Below are positions 34,499 through 43,463 of a stretch of DNA of 64,000 nt, piece by piece. The notes under the pieces are model-generated. The model was not told the origin of the DNA and searched no databases. It worked only from the letters and a program-made list of their open reading frames with translations. The translations under genes were made by a program, and so were the position numbers. Origin of the DNA: QKMZ01 sp012965515 (lineage in GTDB: Bacteria > Cyanobacteriota > Vampirovibrionia > Obscuribacterales > Obscuribacteraceae); contig CALFMP010000010.1 in the NCBI GenBank assembly GCA_937879965.1, positions 124,001 to 188,000 on the forward strand, given 5' to 3'. Numbering within the stretch: the first letter of the stretch is position 1; every line of letters begins with the position of its first letter.

Positions 34499-35323
34499 AT
34501 GATTAGAAAAGCCGCTTTAGCAGCAATCGCCACCTCCTTACTAAGTCTGCCGGTCTATGCGCAAGACTGGAGTACATCCTCTGGTGATCAAGGTTCTGGC
34601 GGAAGAGAGTCGTCTTCTTCCGGTACTCAAGGTATGGCTCCTGATATCACCGATTCGACGGGAGCTCAAAACCAGACTCGTCGCAATATGGGTCGCAACT
34701 CCGGTCCTGGTTTTGCACTCAATGAAACGTCCTTGCCGATCGGCGCCGGACGCGGTTTGGCAAGAGTGAGCGGACCGCGCGGATTGAATGGTTTGCCTCC
34801 GACAAGACTGGATAGTTTCGTTAAGGAAGCTGGCGGACACGCCTGGCATATATATGGTGATGAAGGAACTTATTCCATCCCTCCATTTTTTGAATTCAGC
34901 CCGATTCACAGAATTGAGCGCGGTATTAACGGCGGGCGCGCCGCCGGTCTCACGACTCAACACGGCAGCCCATTGCCGCCGGCATGGGGCGGCGATGAAT
35001 TCGTTAAGACGGAAGGCTTTACTCAGTCCGGCGCACCGTACCAACAATTGCCTCCATTATTCGGCATCACGCCTCCTGATCTTGGTATCAATCAAGGCGG
35101 ATCGAATTTCGGGTTCAACACTCCGGGCTTTAACGGCAACGCAGGACCAGGTGGATTCCGTGGAACCGTCAATACCGGAAACGGCACGTTCAGCGGCTCG
35201 ACCAACGGAAACGGCGGCGCTATCTTCTCCGGCAATGTCGGCGGAGTGCGTGGCAACTACAACACCGGAACAGGCTCCGGACGAGTTAACGTTCCCGGTG
35301 GGGGCGGCTTCAGCTGGCCATAA
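34499..35323 (+). CDS. Secreted Gly/Asn-rich protein 2
   Basis: The ATG at 34499 has AAGGG 9 nt upstream and opens a signal peptide ending LPVYAQ. TTG 34490 is an in-frame alternative. A polar Ser/Gly segment and a mixed region with WHIYGDEGTYSIPPFFEFSPIHRIERG follow. The last 90 residues are Gly/Asn/Thr/Ser/Phe-rich repeats ending GGGGFSWP. In gene 1 the repeats come first; here they come last. It lies 66 bp downstream of gene 1 with no terminator between, so the two form one unit. Function unknown; a surface or matrix role is inferred. Confidence 0.75.
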   Translation: MIRKAALAAIATSLLSLPVYAQDWSTSSGDQGSGGRESSSSGTQGMAPDITDSTGAQNQTRRNMGRNSGPGFALNETSLPIGAGRGLARVSGPRGLNGLPPTRLDSFVKEAGGHAWHIYGDEGTYSIPPFFEFSPIHRIERGINGGRAAGLTTQHGSPLPPAWGGDEFVKTEGFTQSGAPYQQLPPLFGITPPDLGINQGGSNFGFNTPGFNGNAGPGGFRGTVNTGNGTFSGSTNGNGGAIFSGNVGGVRGNYNTGTGSGRVNVPGGGGFSWP

Positions 35324-35341
35324 ATTCGAAACTAGAAAGTT

Positions 35342-35920
35342 CTAGTTGAAACCCAAGAAGGTCAGCGTCTGCTTTTGGAAAAGCATGGCGATGACAGTGC
35401 CAAGGGCAATCGCCAATCCAAGGGGAATGCGACCTTTTCTCGCTTCTGTAAGTTTTTCTGCGTCTACTTGCGGAGCAACGAGCTTGCCGCCCAGTGCGAC
35501 TGCAAAGAATGCGTTGAAAACTTGCTTCCAGGGAATCAAGCGGGCCAGTTGGAAAACTGAAATTGCGCCGTAGCAAAGTGCGAAATAGAAAAAGGCAACC
35601 AATACGGTAGTGGTTCCAAGAAACGCGCCCATGCAGGCCATCAGCTTGGCGTCACCCATGCCGATCTTTTCACCATCGTCATATTTAGGTCCGATTGGAA
35701 GGTAGATAAAGAACAAAGTGATTGCCGCACCGACAAACCAACCTGTCACCGCCTGCAGTGCACCGTCCGGACCCTTATCTAGATAGTTGAGAAGGATCCC
35801 CGCCGCTGACGCAGGGAATGTCAGCAAATTTGGGATCTTCCTAGTACGCCAGTCGATGACCAGGGCAATTACTACGACTACTATGGCTATTACTTGTGTG
35901 ATCGTCGTCAGTTGTGTCAC
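35342..35920 (-). CDS. Prepilin peptidase, CpaA/TadV type
   Basis: This 192-residue membrane aspartyl protease of the A24 family lacks the N-terminal methylase domain of PilD, as Tad enzymes do. The two catalytic aspartates are in ALVIDWRTRKIPN (D23) and GMGDAKLM. It removes the leader of the Flp pilin and possibly of pseudopilins. It closes the minus-strand Tad locus, downstream of ridA and the DUF192 gene. Confidence 0.9.
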   Translation of the reverse strand: MTQLTTITQVIAIVVVVIALVIDWRTRKIPNLLTFPASAAGILLNYLDKGPDGALQAVTGWFVGAAITLFFIYLPIGPKYDDGEKIGMGDAKLMACMGAFLGTTTVLVAFFYFALCYGAISVFQLARLIPWKQVFNAFFAVALGGKLVAPQVDAEKLTEARKGRIPLGLAIALGTVIAMLFQKQTLTFLGFN

Positions 35921-35972
35921 GTTGCTATTTCTTTCCTTGGGTTTCCGTCAAAGGTTTGCGGCGGAGTCAGTT

Positions 35973-36347
35973 TTACAGAACTGCTATGCAATCGATTTCT
36001 ACTGCGACGTCGCGCGGTAGTTTCGCCACTTGCACTGTAGCGCGTGCCGGCTTGTGTTCTGGAAAATGACTTCCGTAGACTTCATTCATCTCTGCGAAGT
36101 CGCCCATGTCTTTTAAATAGACTGTCGTTTTCACAACATTCGAGAGGCTGGCGCCTGCCGCTTCCAGAATGGCATTAAGATTGGACATCACTTGTTTTGT
36201 CTGGTCAGAGATTGGTCCTTCGACCAGATTGCCATTAGCCGGGTCAATTGGAATTTGTCCGGAGACAAAAACCATTCCGTTCATTACGATCGCCTGTGAG
36301 TATGGTCCGATAGCTTTCGGCGCTGAGTCCGTAGCAACAACTTTCAT
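35973..36347 (-). CDS. ridA: RidA family enamine/imine deaminase
   Basis: From ATG 36347 the protein has 124 residues, the normal RidA length. It has the family signature, seen here as KAIGPYSQAIVMNGMVFVSGQIPIDP, then VVKTTVYLKDMGDFAEMNEVY and the C-terminal PARATVQVAKLPRDVAVEIDCIA. The arginine of PARATVQV binds the substrate carboxylate. RidA hydrolyses reactive 2-aminoacrylate and other imines made by PLP enzymes. The frame is open further upstream to 36476, but that part is not conserved. It lies within the Tad locus without an obvious link to pili. Confidence 0.93.
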   Translation of the reverse strand: MKVVATDSAPKAIGPYSQAIVMNGMVFVSGQIPIDPANGNLVEGPISDQTKQVMSNLNAILEAAGASLSNVVKTTVYLKDMGDFAEMNEVYGSHFPEHKPARATVQVAKLPRDVAVEIDCIAVL

Positions 36348-36505
36348 GTTCTCGATTTCCCTTTTCTGTGCATTGATTATGCGCCAGAAGAATCTATCTG
36401 AATTTTCGGTCTTAGTAAAACGGGCTTTTGGAATACGGTTTTTGTAATCCCGCCTAGTCTTTGATTCCACTTGCAAATGGCTTCTAAGCGAATATTAGCC
36501 GACTT

Positions 36506-36871
36506 TTAGTCAGCGTTCTTTTGCTTGGAAATCACGTCACCGATAGTGGTGCCGCTCTTTTTCACAGTACCGGCGGGAAGCTCGAGACATGATTTTGCTT
36601 TGCCGAAAATGCGCGACATTTTTCCCGGCGCAAAGTCTTCCAAAATACCAACAACGACGCCGCTTTTGTCGAGAAAGACGGCGTCGATTGCAAATTTCAT
36701 TCCGAACATGTGGATAGACTGGCAGCTCGTCAGAAAGAGCCCTTCTCCATCGTTCAATGATTTCCGGTTGAGCAGACCAATCAAGCGGCTGAAGAATGAA
36801 TCAGCCAGTTTTGCTTTGTCTGCAAGAACCGTTGCTTTTGTGTCGTTGTGAAATCGGAACGTGGCTTTTAT
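36506..36871 (-). CDS. DUF192 family protein with an ATA at the expected start
   Basis: Homology to DUF192 begins directly after the tadC stop: ATA AAA GCC ACG TTC encodes (I)KATFRFHND, then KLADSFFSRLIGLLNRKSL, SIHMFGMKFAIDAVFLD and AKSCLELPAGTVKKSGTTIGD. The first canonical start in this frame is a TTG at 36784, which would remove some 29 conserved-looking residues. The ATA at 36871-36869 overlaps the tadC TAA. An ATG there would make the usual ATGA overlap, so a G-to-A change is likely. The gene may start at ATA, at the TTG, or be damaged. DUF192 proteins are small, often exported, of unknown function. Confidence 0.75.
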   Translation of the reverse strand: MKATFRFHNDTKATVLADKAKLADSFFSRLIGLLNRKSLNDGEGLFLTSCQSIHMFGMKFAIDAVFLDKSGVVVGILEDFAPGKMSRIFGKAKSCLELPAGTVKKSGTTIGDVISKQKNAD

Positions 36872-37794
36872 TTGCCCAGTCCACCGACGATCGGACCCAA
36901 TGCGTTGACGATCGTTACGACGGCTGGTCCAAGCATCGGCGCCAGGATCAAAGGCATAACGAAGATCATGATTACAGGCACCATCTTAACCGGCACTTTG
37001 GCGGCTTCTTCTTCTTTCTTTCTCTTCAGCCTGTCGCGCAGCGCTTCTGCTTGTTGCTTGAGCGGATAAGCGATGTCCGAACCTTTTTGTTCTGCGGCGA
37101 TGAGTGCCGATGCCATGTTGATCAATTCGTCTACCATGCATCGTTCGCCCATTTCGCGCAATGCGATAGGAACGGACTTCGCGAAGATTTTGACGTCGCT
37201 GATCAACTGGCGCATTTCTTCAGCCAAAATCGGGCAGGAGTCACCGATTTCTTTGGATACTTTGTCCACGCCCATCATCAAGCCGAGACCGGCTTGAGCG
37301 CAAACGATAAGCAAGTCGATGATGGTTGGAAGTTCGCGCAAGATCAAATTCTGGCGCTTCTTCACACGTCCAGCAAGGAAGAAGTTGGGCAGCATCCATC
37401 CGAGCAATGCAGTGGGGATGGCGAGGATCAAGTTGAATGCGTTACCGGTAGACGCGATCAAACCGAGAAATACAGCGCCTGCTGCAATGATTGATCTAAT
37501 GCCGATATAGATCGCTAAGTGTTGCGGGGTTCTGTAGTTTCCGGCGTTGAGCAGTTCTACCGTTCTTCTATCAGCGCAAGCAGGAACCACGCTCAACACA
37601 AGTTCGCCAACGGTGCGGCAAACTTGTGTGGTTGTCGAATCCTTTGGTGCGCCTTCGCCTTCCGCCTCTTTTTCTTTCGGGCGGACGCGGACCGCGTATT
37701 GGTCTACATATTGAGTGAAGAGCGGCTGCATGACGAGGAGCCCGAAGATTATGCAACCTCCGAACGTCAGCATACCGATAAACATTGGGGACAT
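36868..37794 (-). CDS. tadC: Tad pilus inner-membrane platform protein TadC
   Basis: This 308-residue T2SSF-domain protein has hydrophobic segments at both ends. The cytosolic GspF-like domain starts LPTIIDLLIVCAQAGLGLMMGVDKVSKEI. With TadB it forms the membrane platform that the TadA ATPase acts on to polymerise Flp pilin. It starts 2 bp after tadB. Its last codons overlap the DUF192 frame. Confidence 0.9.
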   Translation of the reverse strand: MSPMFIGMLTFGGCIIFGLLVMQPLFTQYVDQYAVRVRPKEKEAEGEGAPKDSTTTQVCRTVGELVLSVVPACADRRTVELLNAGNYRTPQHLAIYIGIRSIIAAGAVFLGLIASTGNAFNLILAIPTALLGWMLPNFFLAGRVKKRQNLILRELPTIIDLLIVCAQAGLGLMMGVDKVSKEIGDSCPILAEEMRQLISDVKIFAKSVPIALREMGERCMVDELINMASALIAAEQKGSDIAYPLKQQAEALRDRLKRKKEEEAAKVPVKMVPVIMIFVMPLILAPMLGPAVVTIVNALGPIVGGLGK

Positions 37795-37796
37795 CG

Positions 37797-38729
37797 CTAT
37801 ACCTCGAAAGTCGTCATCTTAACTAGGATCCAGAAGCCGACGCCTTCCCAGAGGATAAGAACGATCAAAACGATTCTGGCGATTGGGTGATTCAAGAACG
37901 GAACGATATAACCAGGTGATGCCAGGTATGTCATAAGCGTGATGCCGTAAGGCAAGCAGCCGATGAATGTCGCTGTCGCTTTACCTTGTGCGGTAAGCGC
38001 GTTCATGAAGTCGCGGAGTTTGAATCTTTCCCGGATAGCTTCGGCAATACAAGCAACAACGTCAGCGAGGTTGCCCCCTACGTCCTGACTGATGAAGATT
38101 GCTTTGGTCAAAAGCATGAAGTCGGGTGTACGGATACGAGTAGCCATTTCACCCATGCAATCTCTAAAAGGTTTACCGAGCTGGAGTGAAACGAGACCAC
38201 GCTTGAATTCAGCGCGAATCGGATCAGGCGCAACTTCGGAGAGAACTTTGAACACTTCCATAACCGGCGAACCGGCTCGCAGTGCGGACACCATTGTTTC
38301 TAGAACTTGCGGCAATTGAGCGGTCATCTTGTCCTGGCGTTGTTTGGCAACGAAGCCCAGGTATTGAATGTAACCGCCAATTCCGAGCGGAACACCCAGA
38401 ATGAAGGCTGGAATAGACATTTCCGGCAATCCGCTTACTACAGCGATGACTGCCAGAACCATTCCGCTTGCAATCGAAGTGACGATCCACTGCATTTTGA
38501 TCTGGTCGTATTTCGATTCCAGACCGGCTTGCGCCAAAATGCGGGACAAGTAGTCGGTGCGCTGCTTGAGGAAGATGTCGATTTCGACCGCTTCCTGGTT
38601 TTTTTCAAGCATTCTGCGCTGGTGCTTGCCGAGCCTTGAAAGCTCGTCGGCCCATTGGCTTCTAGTGGCGGCCATGATGATGAGACCGGCCAGTAGAACG
38701 AAGACAAAGACTATTCCGCCTACGCTCAT
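37797..38729 (-). CDS. tadB: Tad pilus inner-membrane platform protein TadB
   Basis: This 310-residue protein has N-terminal and paired C-terminal membrane helices around a T2SSF domain (LPQVLETMVSALRAGSPVMEVFKVLSEVAPDPIRAEFKRG and ISQDVGGNLADVVACIAEAIRERFKLR). It is the usual partner of TadC. The gene lies between tadA and tadC in the standard Tad order, 71 bp after tadA. Confidence 0.9.
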   Translation of the reverse strand: MSVGGIVFVFVLLAGLIIMAATRSQWADELSRLGKHQRRMLEKNQEAVEIDIFLKQRTDYLSRILAQAGLESKYDQIKMQWIVTSIASGMVLAVIAVVSGLPEMSIPAFILGVPLGIGGYIQYLGFVAKQRQDKMTAQLPQVLETMVSALRAGSPVMEVFKVLSEVAPDPIRAEFKRGLVSLQLGKPFRDCMGEMATRIRTPDFMLLTKAIFISQDVGGNLADVVACIAEAIRERFKLRDFMNALTAQGKATATFIGCLPYGITLMTYLASPGYIVPFLNHPIARIVLIVLILWEGVGFWILVKMTTFEV

Positions 38730-38800
38730 TCTTTTTACCTATTCATTTATGTTGTGAACTCGGTGAACAACTAATTGAATCAATATATATAAATCCAATT

Positions 38801-40447
38801 CTATCTGAGCCATTCGAGTTTGAACGGCACAGCTTCTTGCTCAAGCTGCTCGAGGAATTTCGGTGGCAGACCGGAGCCGACGTGGCGGCATTTGAAGAAT
38901 CCTCTCGGGTCTCTTCCTTCCCGCTCTAAGTGGAACATCGTCGAAATTGCGATGGTGTCACCTTCCATACCGGTTATCTCGGATACTTCGGTGACTCGAC
39001 GTGTACCGTCTTCAAGACGTCGAATCTGAATGATCAATTGAACGGCTGATGCGATGAGTTCGCGTGCCGCTTTCAATGGCATTTCAGCAGCGCCCATGAG
39101 AATCATGTTCTCGAGACGCTTTGTGCAGTCTCTAGGTGAGTTGGCGTGGATTGTGGTCATTGATCCACCGTGACCGGTGTTCATTGCCTGGAGCATGTCG
39201 AACGCTTCTTCCCCACGGCATTCCCCGAGGATGATTCGGTCTGGACGCATCCGGAGGCAGTTGATTACGAGCATACGCTGTGTAATCTGACCTTTTCCTT
39301 CCGTGTTCATCGGACGGGTTTCCATCCGCACCCAGTGCTCGTGTTGCAATCTCAATTCCGCCGCGTCCTCAATCGTGATGATGCGTTCGCGGGGGTTGAT
39401 GTGTGCAGACAGTGCGTTGAGCAGAGTTGTTTTACCAGAACCTGTACCACCGGAGATGATGGCGTTGATTCTGCCTTTGACGCAAGCTTTCAAAACTTCC
39501 GCCATTTGTACGGACATGGCGCCTTTTTCTACCAATTGACCAAGTGACATGATCGACGTACCGAAGCATCGGATTGTGATCGTCGGACCGTCGATGGTTA
39601 CTGGCGGAATGGTTGCGTTTACCCGGGATCCGTTCGGAAGACGGGCGTCAACCATGGGTGAGTTATCGTCAAGTCTTCTGCCCAGAGGCTGAATGATCTT
39701 GTCGATTGTTTGGCGCAAGTGCCTTTCGTTTTCAAAAACTACGTTTGTTTTTTCCAGTCGTCCGTGGCGTTCCACGTAGACCATAGTCACGTTGTTGACG
39801 CAAATATCGCCGACGCTCGGGTCACGAAGAAGCGGACCGAGTGGACCGAAACCGAATACTTCGTCGAGCACGTTTTGCAGAAGGATACCCTTCTCCATCA
39901 TCGTGAGCGGCGCCGGGTCGGAGTTGACGATTTCTCTGATACGGGCACGCACTTGTGCTTGCGTATCTTCGGAAATATTGGTCAAACGCGAAGTATCCAG
40001 CTCGCGTCTGAGCTGGTCGATAATTACCTTTTCGCGTTCACGAATAAGCTGTTGGTTGGCGGAGAATTTCGCGCCCAAATCACCCTGCGGAGATTGGACT
40101 TCAACCGGTCTGTGACCGTAATCCGTCTCATCGCGAGCATCAATGCGCTCGATGTCTGCGCGAGAAGGTTGAACACCTTCACCTGCCGGCAATCCGCCGG
40201 CTGGTTTTGCGCCTTGACCTTGAACTCCTGTTGCGGGACCGGCTTGACGATTCATGCCTGAGCCGCCGGGCGGAGGAGCTGCGCCTTTGGCGCCGCCGAC
40301 TCCGGTTTGTTGATTAGGAGAAGCTACGTTCGTTTGTTGGTTCTGCGCAGGCGCCACTTCTGATGCCTGTCTTTGACGAACCAGCTGTCCCATCAAAGAT
40401 GACGCGGGACGTGCGGGTAAATTTTGGTCCTTTCTTTCGTCGCCCAT
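38801..40447 (-). CDS. tadA: Tad pilus ATPase TadA/CpaF
   Basis: A type II/IV secretion hexameric ATPase that powers Flp pilus assembly. The Walker A is at about 333-341 (GGTGSGKTT). The Asp box is IITIEDAAELRLQHEHWVRME, Walker B is DRIILGECRGEEAFDMLQAMNTGH, and the His box is GGSMTTIHANSPRDC. About 95 N-terminal residues are Gln/Pro/Gly/Ala-rich and longer than in typical CpaF (usually about 450-500 residues in all). That tail may be a flexible docking segment. It follows tadZ by 22 bp. Confidence 0.95.
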   Translation of the reverse strand: MGDERKDQNLPARPASSLMGQLVRQRQASEVAPAQNQQTNVASPNQQTGVGGAKGAAPPPGGSGMNRQAGPATGVQGQGAKPAGGLPAGEGVQPSRADIERIDARDETDYGHRPVEVQSPQGDLGAKFSANQQLIREREKVIIDQLRRELDTSRLTNISEDTQAQVRARIREIVNSDPAPLTMMEKGILLQNVLDEVFGFGPLGPLLRDPSVGDICVNNVTMVYVERHGRLEKTNVVFENERHLRQTIDKIIQPLGRRLDDNSPMVDARLPNGSRVNATIPPVTIDGPTITIRCFGTSIMSLGQLVEKGAMSVQMAEVLKACVKGRINAIISGGTGSGKTTLLNALSAHINPRERIITIEDAAELRLQHEHWVRMETRPMNTEGKGQITQRMLVINCLRMRPDRIILGECRGEEAFDMLQAMNTGHGGSMTTIHANSPRDCTKRLENMILMGAAEMPLKAARELIASAVQLIIQIRRLEDGTRRVTEVSEITGMEGDTIAISTMFHLEREGRDPRGFFKCRHVGSGLPPKFLEQLEQEAVPFKLEWLR

Positions 40448-40469
40448 TTAACAGCTCACCACCTTTTGT

Positions 40470-41651
40470 TTAGCGTTTGGAGAAGATCGCGGGCAGTTTG
40501 AACCCTCCCTTCTTCTCTCCGTCCTTCGTCGTAAGTAATAGCTGCTCTCCTCCAGCGAGTCTGCGAGCTAATGAATCAAGTGCTTTTCCGAGCGCCGTGT
40601 GACCAGGTGCGATTTGACCTTGGTTGTTGACCCACTTGGCGGTCTTGGTGTCGTTCGGAATTTCATGGAACACAGGATAGTTAAGGTTCGCTCGGCACTC
40701 ACTCAAAACGTCTTGCGGGAGCCATTCGGAGCGGTTGATTACGAGAAGCAGTTTTTCCTGGTTGTAGTGAGCTTTGAAGGTGTCGAGACACTTTCTAGCA
40801 TTCAAAATGGACGCCCAGTTGTACTCGGTAAGAACGAGCACGTGGTCGGCCAAATCGAGAGTCGCGATGGCGCGCTCGTCGAGAAGGTTCTTTGGAAGGT
40901 CCACGCAGGTGAATCGGAATTCCTGCTTGGCTGTGTAGAGAATTTCTTGAACCTGCGCAGCGTAGATATCGCCGATATCTTCCAATTCAGGTGGTGCTGC
41001 CAGAATGCTCAACTTGTCGTCGTATCTGGTCATCAAGTTACGCAGATAAGTGGCGTCGAAGTTGGTGTGCGAAAAGTCGATGGTACTCAAACTGAATGAA
41101 GGTTCGAGGTTGAGATAGTGGGACACCATGCCGAATTGCAAGTCGAGGTCGACGATGCAAGCTTCACCATACTTGCCTAGATAACCAGCAAGGTTGGTGC
41201 AGATGGTGGTGGCACCGATACCGCCAGTCGGGCTGAATAGAGCGACGACTTTACCGGCGGCAGTCGAGACGGACTCGGACTGGTGCTTAAGTTGAATAGA
41301 TTGAACGGCAGCGGGCAAGTCCGTCCGCCAACGTTCGGCGTCCAGGAAGTCTGATGCGCCCAGTCGATAGGCTGTACGAATCAGTTCCGGATCAGGTACT
41401 TCGTAACTGACAAAGAAGTAGAGCTGCGGGAAAGTTTCCCGCAGCTCTGCTAACAATGACAGTCCACGCACGGGAGCAGGGCTTAGCTCGATCCAGACCA
41501 ACTTTGGATGCAAACTTCCGATTTGCTCGCGCGCCATGCTCCCGGAGACTGTGCTCACGAGCGCCAATGACGGCTGGCTGTGAATCAGATCCTCGATTGT
41601 TTGACGCTTGTCCAAACCAGCGTCGCATACAAGAAGTGTGGTCAGTTTCAT
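40470..41651 (-). CDS. Tad pilus localisation ATPase TadZ/CpaE
   Basis: An atypical receiver-like N-terminal domain (residues 1-120; VCDAGLDKRQTIEDL) lacks a clear phosphoacceptor context. It is followed by a MinD/ParA-type ATPase: FSPTGGIGATTICTNLAGYLGKYG as the deviant Walker A and CIVDLDLQFGMVSHYL. Like many CpaE proteins it has ATT where MinD has GKT. These proteins place the Tad machine in the cell. The gene lies between cpaB and tadA as usual. Confidence 0.9.
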   Translation of the reverse strand: MKLTTLLVCDAGLDKRQTIEDLIHSQPSLALVSTVSGSMAREQIGSLHPKLVWIELSPAPVRGLSLLAELRETFPQLYFFVSYEVPDPELIRTAYRLGASDFLDAERWRTDLPAAVQSIQLKHQSESVSTAAGKVVALFSPTGGIGATTICTNLAGYLGKYGEACIVDLDLQFGMVSHYLNLEPSFSLSTIDFSHTNFDATYLRNLMTRYDDKLSILAAPPELEDIGDIYAAQVQEILYTAKQEFRFTCVDLPKNLLDERAIATLDLADHVLVLTEYNWASILNARKCLDTFKAHYNQEKLLLVINRSEWLPQDVLSECRANLNYPVFHEIPNDTKTAKWVNNQGQIAPGHTALGKALDSLARRLAGGEQLLLTTKDGEKKGGFKLPAIFSKR

Positions 41652-41736
41652 AGTTTAAGCGTTCTCCTCCTACCAACAGCCCCATCTAATAGTTGTACCC
41701 ATCAGATAGGTGATGTTCACTCGACCTAAGGGCTTA

Positions 41737-42690
41737 CTAGCTCTTCGGTACCGAAAGGACATCTTTCTTGCTGCCGGACCAAATTTCAATTTCGTGCAGT
41801 GGTGGTGGTGGCGGTGGTGCCGCAGGCAGTCCTGCTCCTGGTCCGCCGGGTCCAAGATCTGGAGCGCCGGGAAGCGGAGGCGGAGGAAGAGCTGACGGCG
41901 GGGGAAGCGCAGCTAGGTCAGCAGCTGGCTTCGCCGGTTTAGGGAAAAGGCTGGTCACATCCACCGTAGCGATCGGAGAGTGATCCTTTTCGTTTCTCAA
42001 GGTCAAATAGAGCTTGCTAGCAACAATAGCCTTGATCAGTTTCTGCGAATCTTCCGGGCTGACTGCAACAGTCACGGAACTTGCAGGTACTGCATTTGTG
42101 GTACCAGGTTGCTTTTGGTAAACCTGACCGCAAGCAATTACTTCTACATCCGAGAGGATGCAGCTTGCTTTCGTGTCAACACCAGCACCAACCGAGGCGT
42201 AGATATCTACATGGCTTTCCGGTTGAACAAAGCCGGCGACGCCGGTGTTGTTATCAACTGCGAAAGTCAATGCGCGCATACCTTCTTTCAGTCTGGATTC
42301 AAAGCCAAGCGTCATCCCTTGCGGAGCCAAGTCGTGTTGCGACACGATTTGTCCCGAAGCGATACCGTATTTGGCGATGCGTCCTGCAGCCAAACTGGCC
42401 GAAGTGATAGCGTCTTGCGGAATCTTCGCTTGTTCGAGTTCCCGCTCTTCGAGACCTTCGGTAGGGATTGTTTGGCCTTCAGGAATATCCTTGATGGCGT
42501 AAACGACCTTACCTTTGGCTTCGGCTTTGCGCTTCATCTCTTCGACTTGTTGCGCATATTTAGTCTCTGACTCGCTTACCTTTCCGGTGACCATCATCGT
42601 TACGACAACAGCCAAACCGATGATGATTAGGAGCATCACGGCTGGAGGCATTCGAGAGAGGCTTAAGAACAACGCACGTAATGGGTTCAT
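41737..42690 (-). CDS. cpaB: Tad pilus assembly protein CpaB/RcpC with proline-rich insert
   Basis: One N-terminal membrane helix (VMLLIIIGLAVVVTMMV) is followed by a SAF domain (KVVYAIKDIPEGQTIPTEGLEE, GRIAKYGIASGQIVSQHDL) and the RcpC region (GMRALTFAVDNNTGVAGFVQPESHVDIYAS). A run of about 60 Pro/Gly/Ala-rich residues separates this from the end HEIEIWSGSKKDVLSV, which looks like the normal C-terminal strand. CpaB spans the periplasm to the secretin and may bind peptidoglycan. AAGGGGGA precedes the ATG. No secretin gene follows it, which is unusual. Confidence 0.88.
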   Translation of the reverse strand: MNPLRALFLSLSRMPPAVMLLIIIGLAVVVTMMVTGKVSESETKYAQQVEEMKRKAEAKGKVVYAIKDIPEGQTIPTEGLEERELEQAKIPQDAITSASLAAGRIAKYGIASGQIVSQHDLAPQGMTLGFESRLKEGMRALTFAVDNNTGVAGFVQPESHVDIYASVGAGVDTKASCILSDVEVIACGQVYQKQPGTTNAVPASSVTVAVSPEDSQKLIKAIVASKLYLTLRNEKDHSPIATVDVTSLFPKPAKPAADLAALPPPSALPPPPLPGAPDLGPGGPGAGLPAAPPPPPPLHEIEIWSGSKKDVLSVPKS

Positions 42691-43167
42691 TACGGTTCCC
42701 CCTTCTGTCTTCTCTAAAGAGAAAGATTAACCAATTACTATTAACGCACATCGGGGGAACAAGAACAACGGCTGCCCTGTCGCACCCATTTAGTCCTTAC
42801 CCGACGGCGCGATTTCTAAACAGACCTGATCTTACCGATACTGGCAACAAATCAGGCAAATCAAGAGGTTGGGTTTCTTGGTCTGTCGCGAAAAACTTAC
42901 AAAAACTAGGATGCCGAGTGGGTTTCAACCTACCGCCTTACCGTCTCATAACATTTGCTACCAATGACAACTTATCACACGTGGTGCTTTCGTCGCTTTG
43001 CAACTGGGCTGAAATTCCAAAATTTTTCAAAAAATGTAGTCGGTGTGTAGCTTTTTGTTGCGAGAGGTCCATTTTTATCTCCGAGACACTCTTCTCAAAG
43101 ACTCTTGAATACAGCGTTTTCACTCTCACACAATTTTCACGGCTGACTGATAAAGAACTCCTCGTTT

Positions 43168-43202
43168 GCAGCCAAATAGTCTTTCAAAACTGGCTGCTTT
43201 TA
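43168..43202 (+). terminator. Hairpin followed by TTTTA on the plus strand
   Basis: GCAGCCA (43168-43174) pairs with TGGCTGC (43191-43197) across a 16-nt loop and is followed by TTTTA. It has terminator form for plus-strand transcription, but no plus-strand gene precedes it. It may end an unannotated RNA or be incidental. Confidence 0.3.
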
Positions 43203-43285
43203 TAGAGAGAAACCACATGTGGTGCTAACTTCAAATTCTCTTTTTGTTGACTGCCGCAGTGTGCGAAATTCGGTCTTTCCATCCA

Positions 43286-43311
43286 CAGCGAAAAACTCGA
43301 GAATTTCGCTG
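43286..43311. repeat. 26-bp imperfect palindrome, copy 1
   Basis: CAGCGAAA and TTTCGCTG are perfect 8-bp arms around a 10-nt centre containing CTCGAG. An identical 26-bp copy begins 152 bp further on. Located between the flp terminator and the cpaB gene. Confidence 0.8.
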
Positions 43312-43437
43312 TAGGTGTGAGGCTGGAAACGTACGGCCGGCCATGTTCCAATTTGTCGGCACCAGATGCAGTTAGTGGCGCGTGCCTGGAAAATCGGACA
43401 GGCGCCGAATTTTTATTTGTCGGTTACTGCTTGGGTG

Positions 43438-43463
43438 CAGCGAAAAACTCGAGAATTTCGCTG
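43438..43463. repeat. 26-bp imperfect palindrome, copy 2
   Basis: Identical in all 26 positions to the copy at 43286. Two equal sites in a promoter-containing gap of a pilus locus suggest paired operators. A duplicated hairpin element is the other possibility. Confidence 0.8.

Noticed and set aside
40470..41651. Chromosome partition protein ParA/Soj
   Set aside because: The deviant Walker A ends in ATT, there is an N-terminal receiver-like domain, and it sits between cpaB and tadA. All of this fits TadZ/CpaE.
42681..43205. 174-codon plus-strand frame in the flp-cpaB gap
   Set aside because: No Shine-Dalgarno, overlaps the cpaB start, and the composition is not protein-like.
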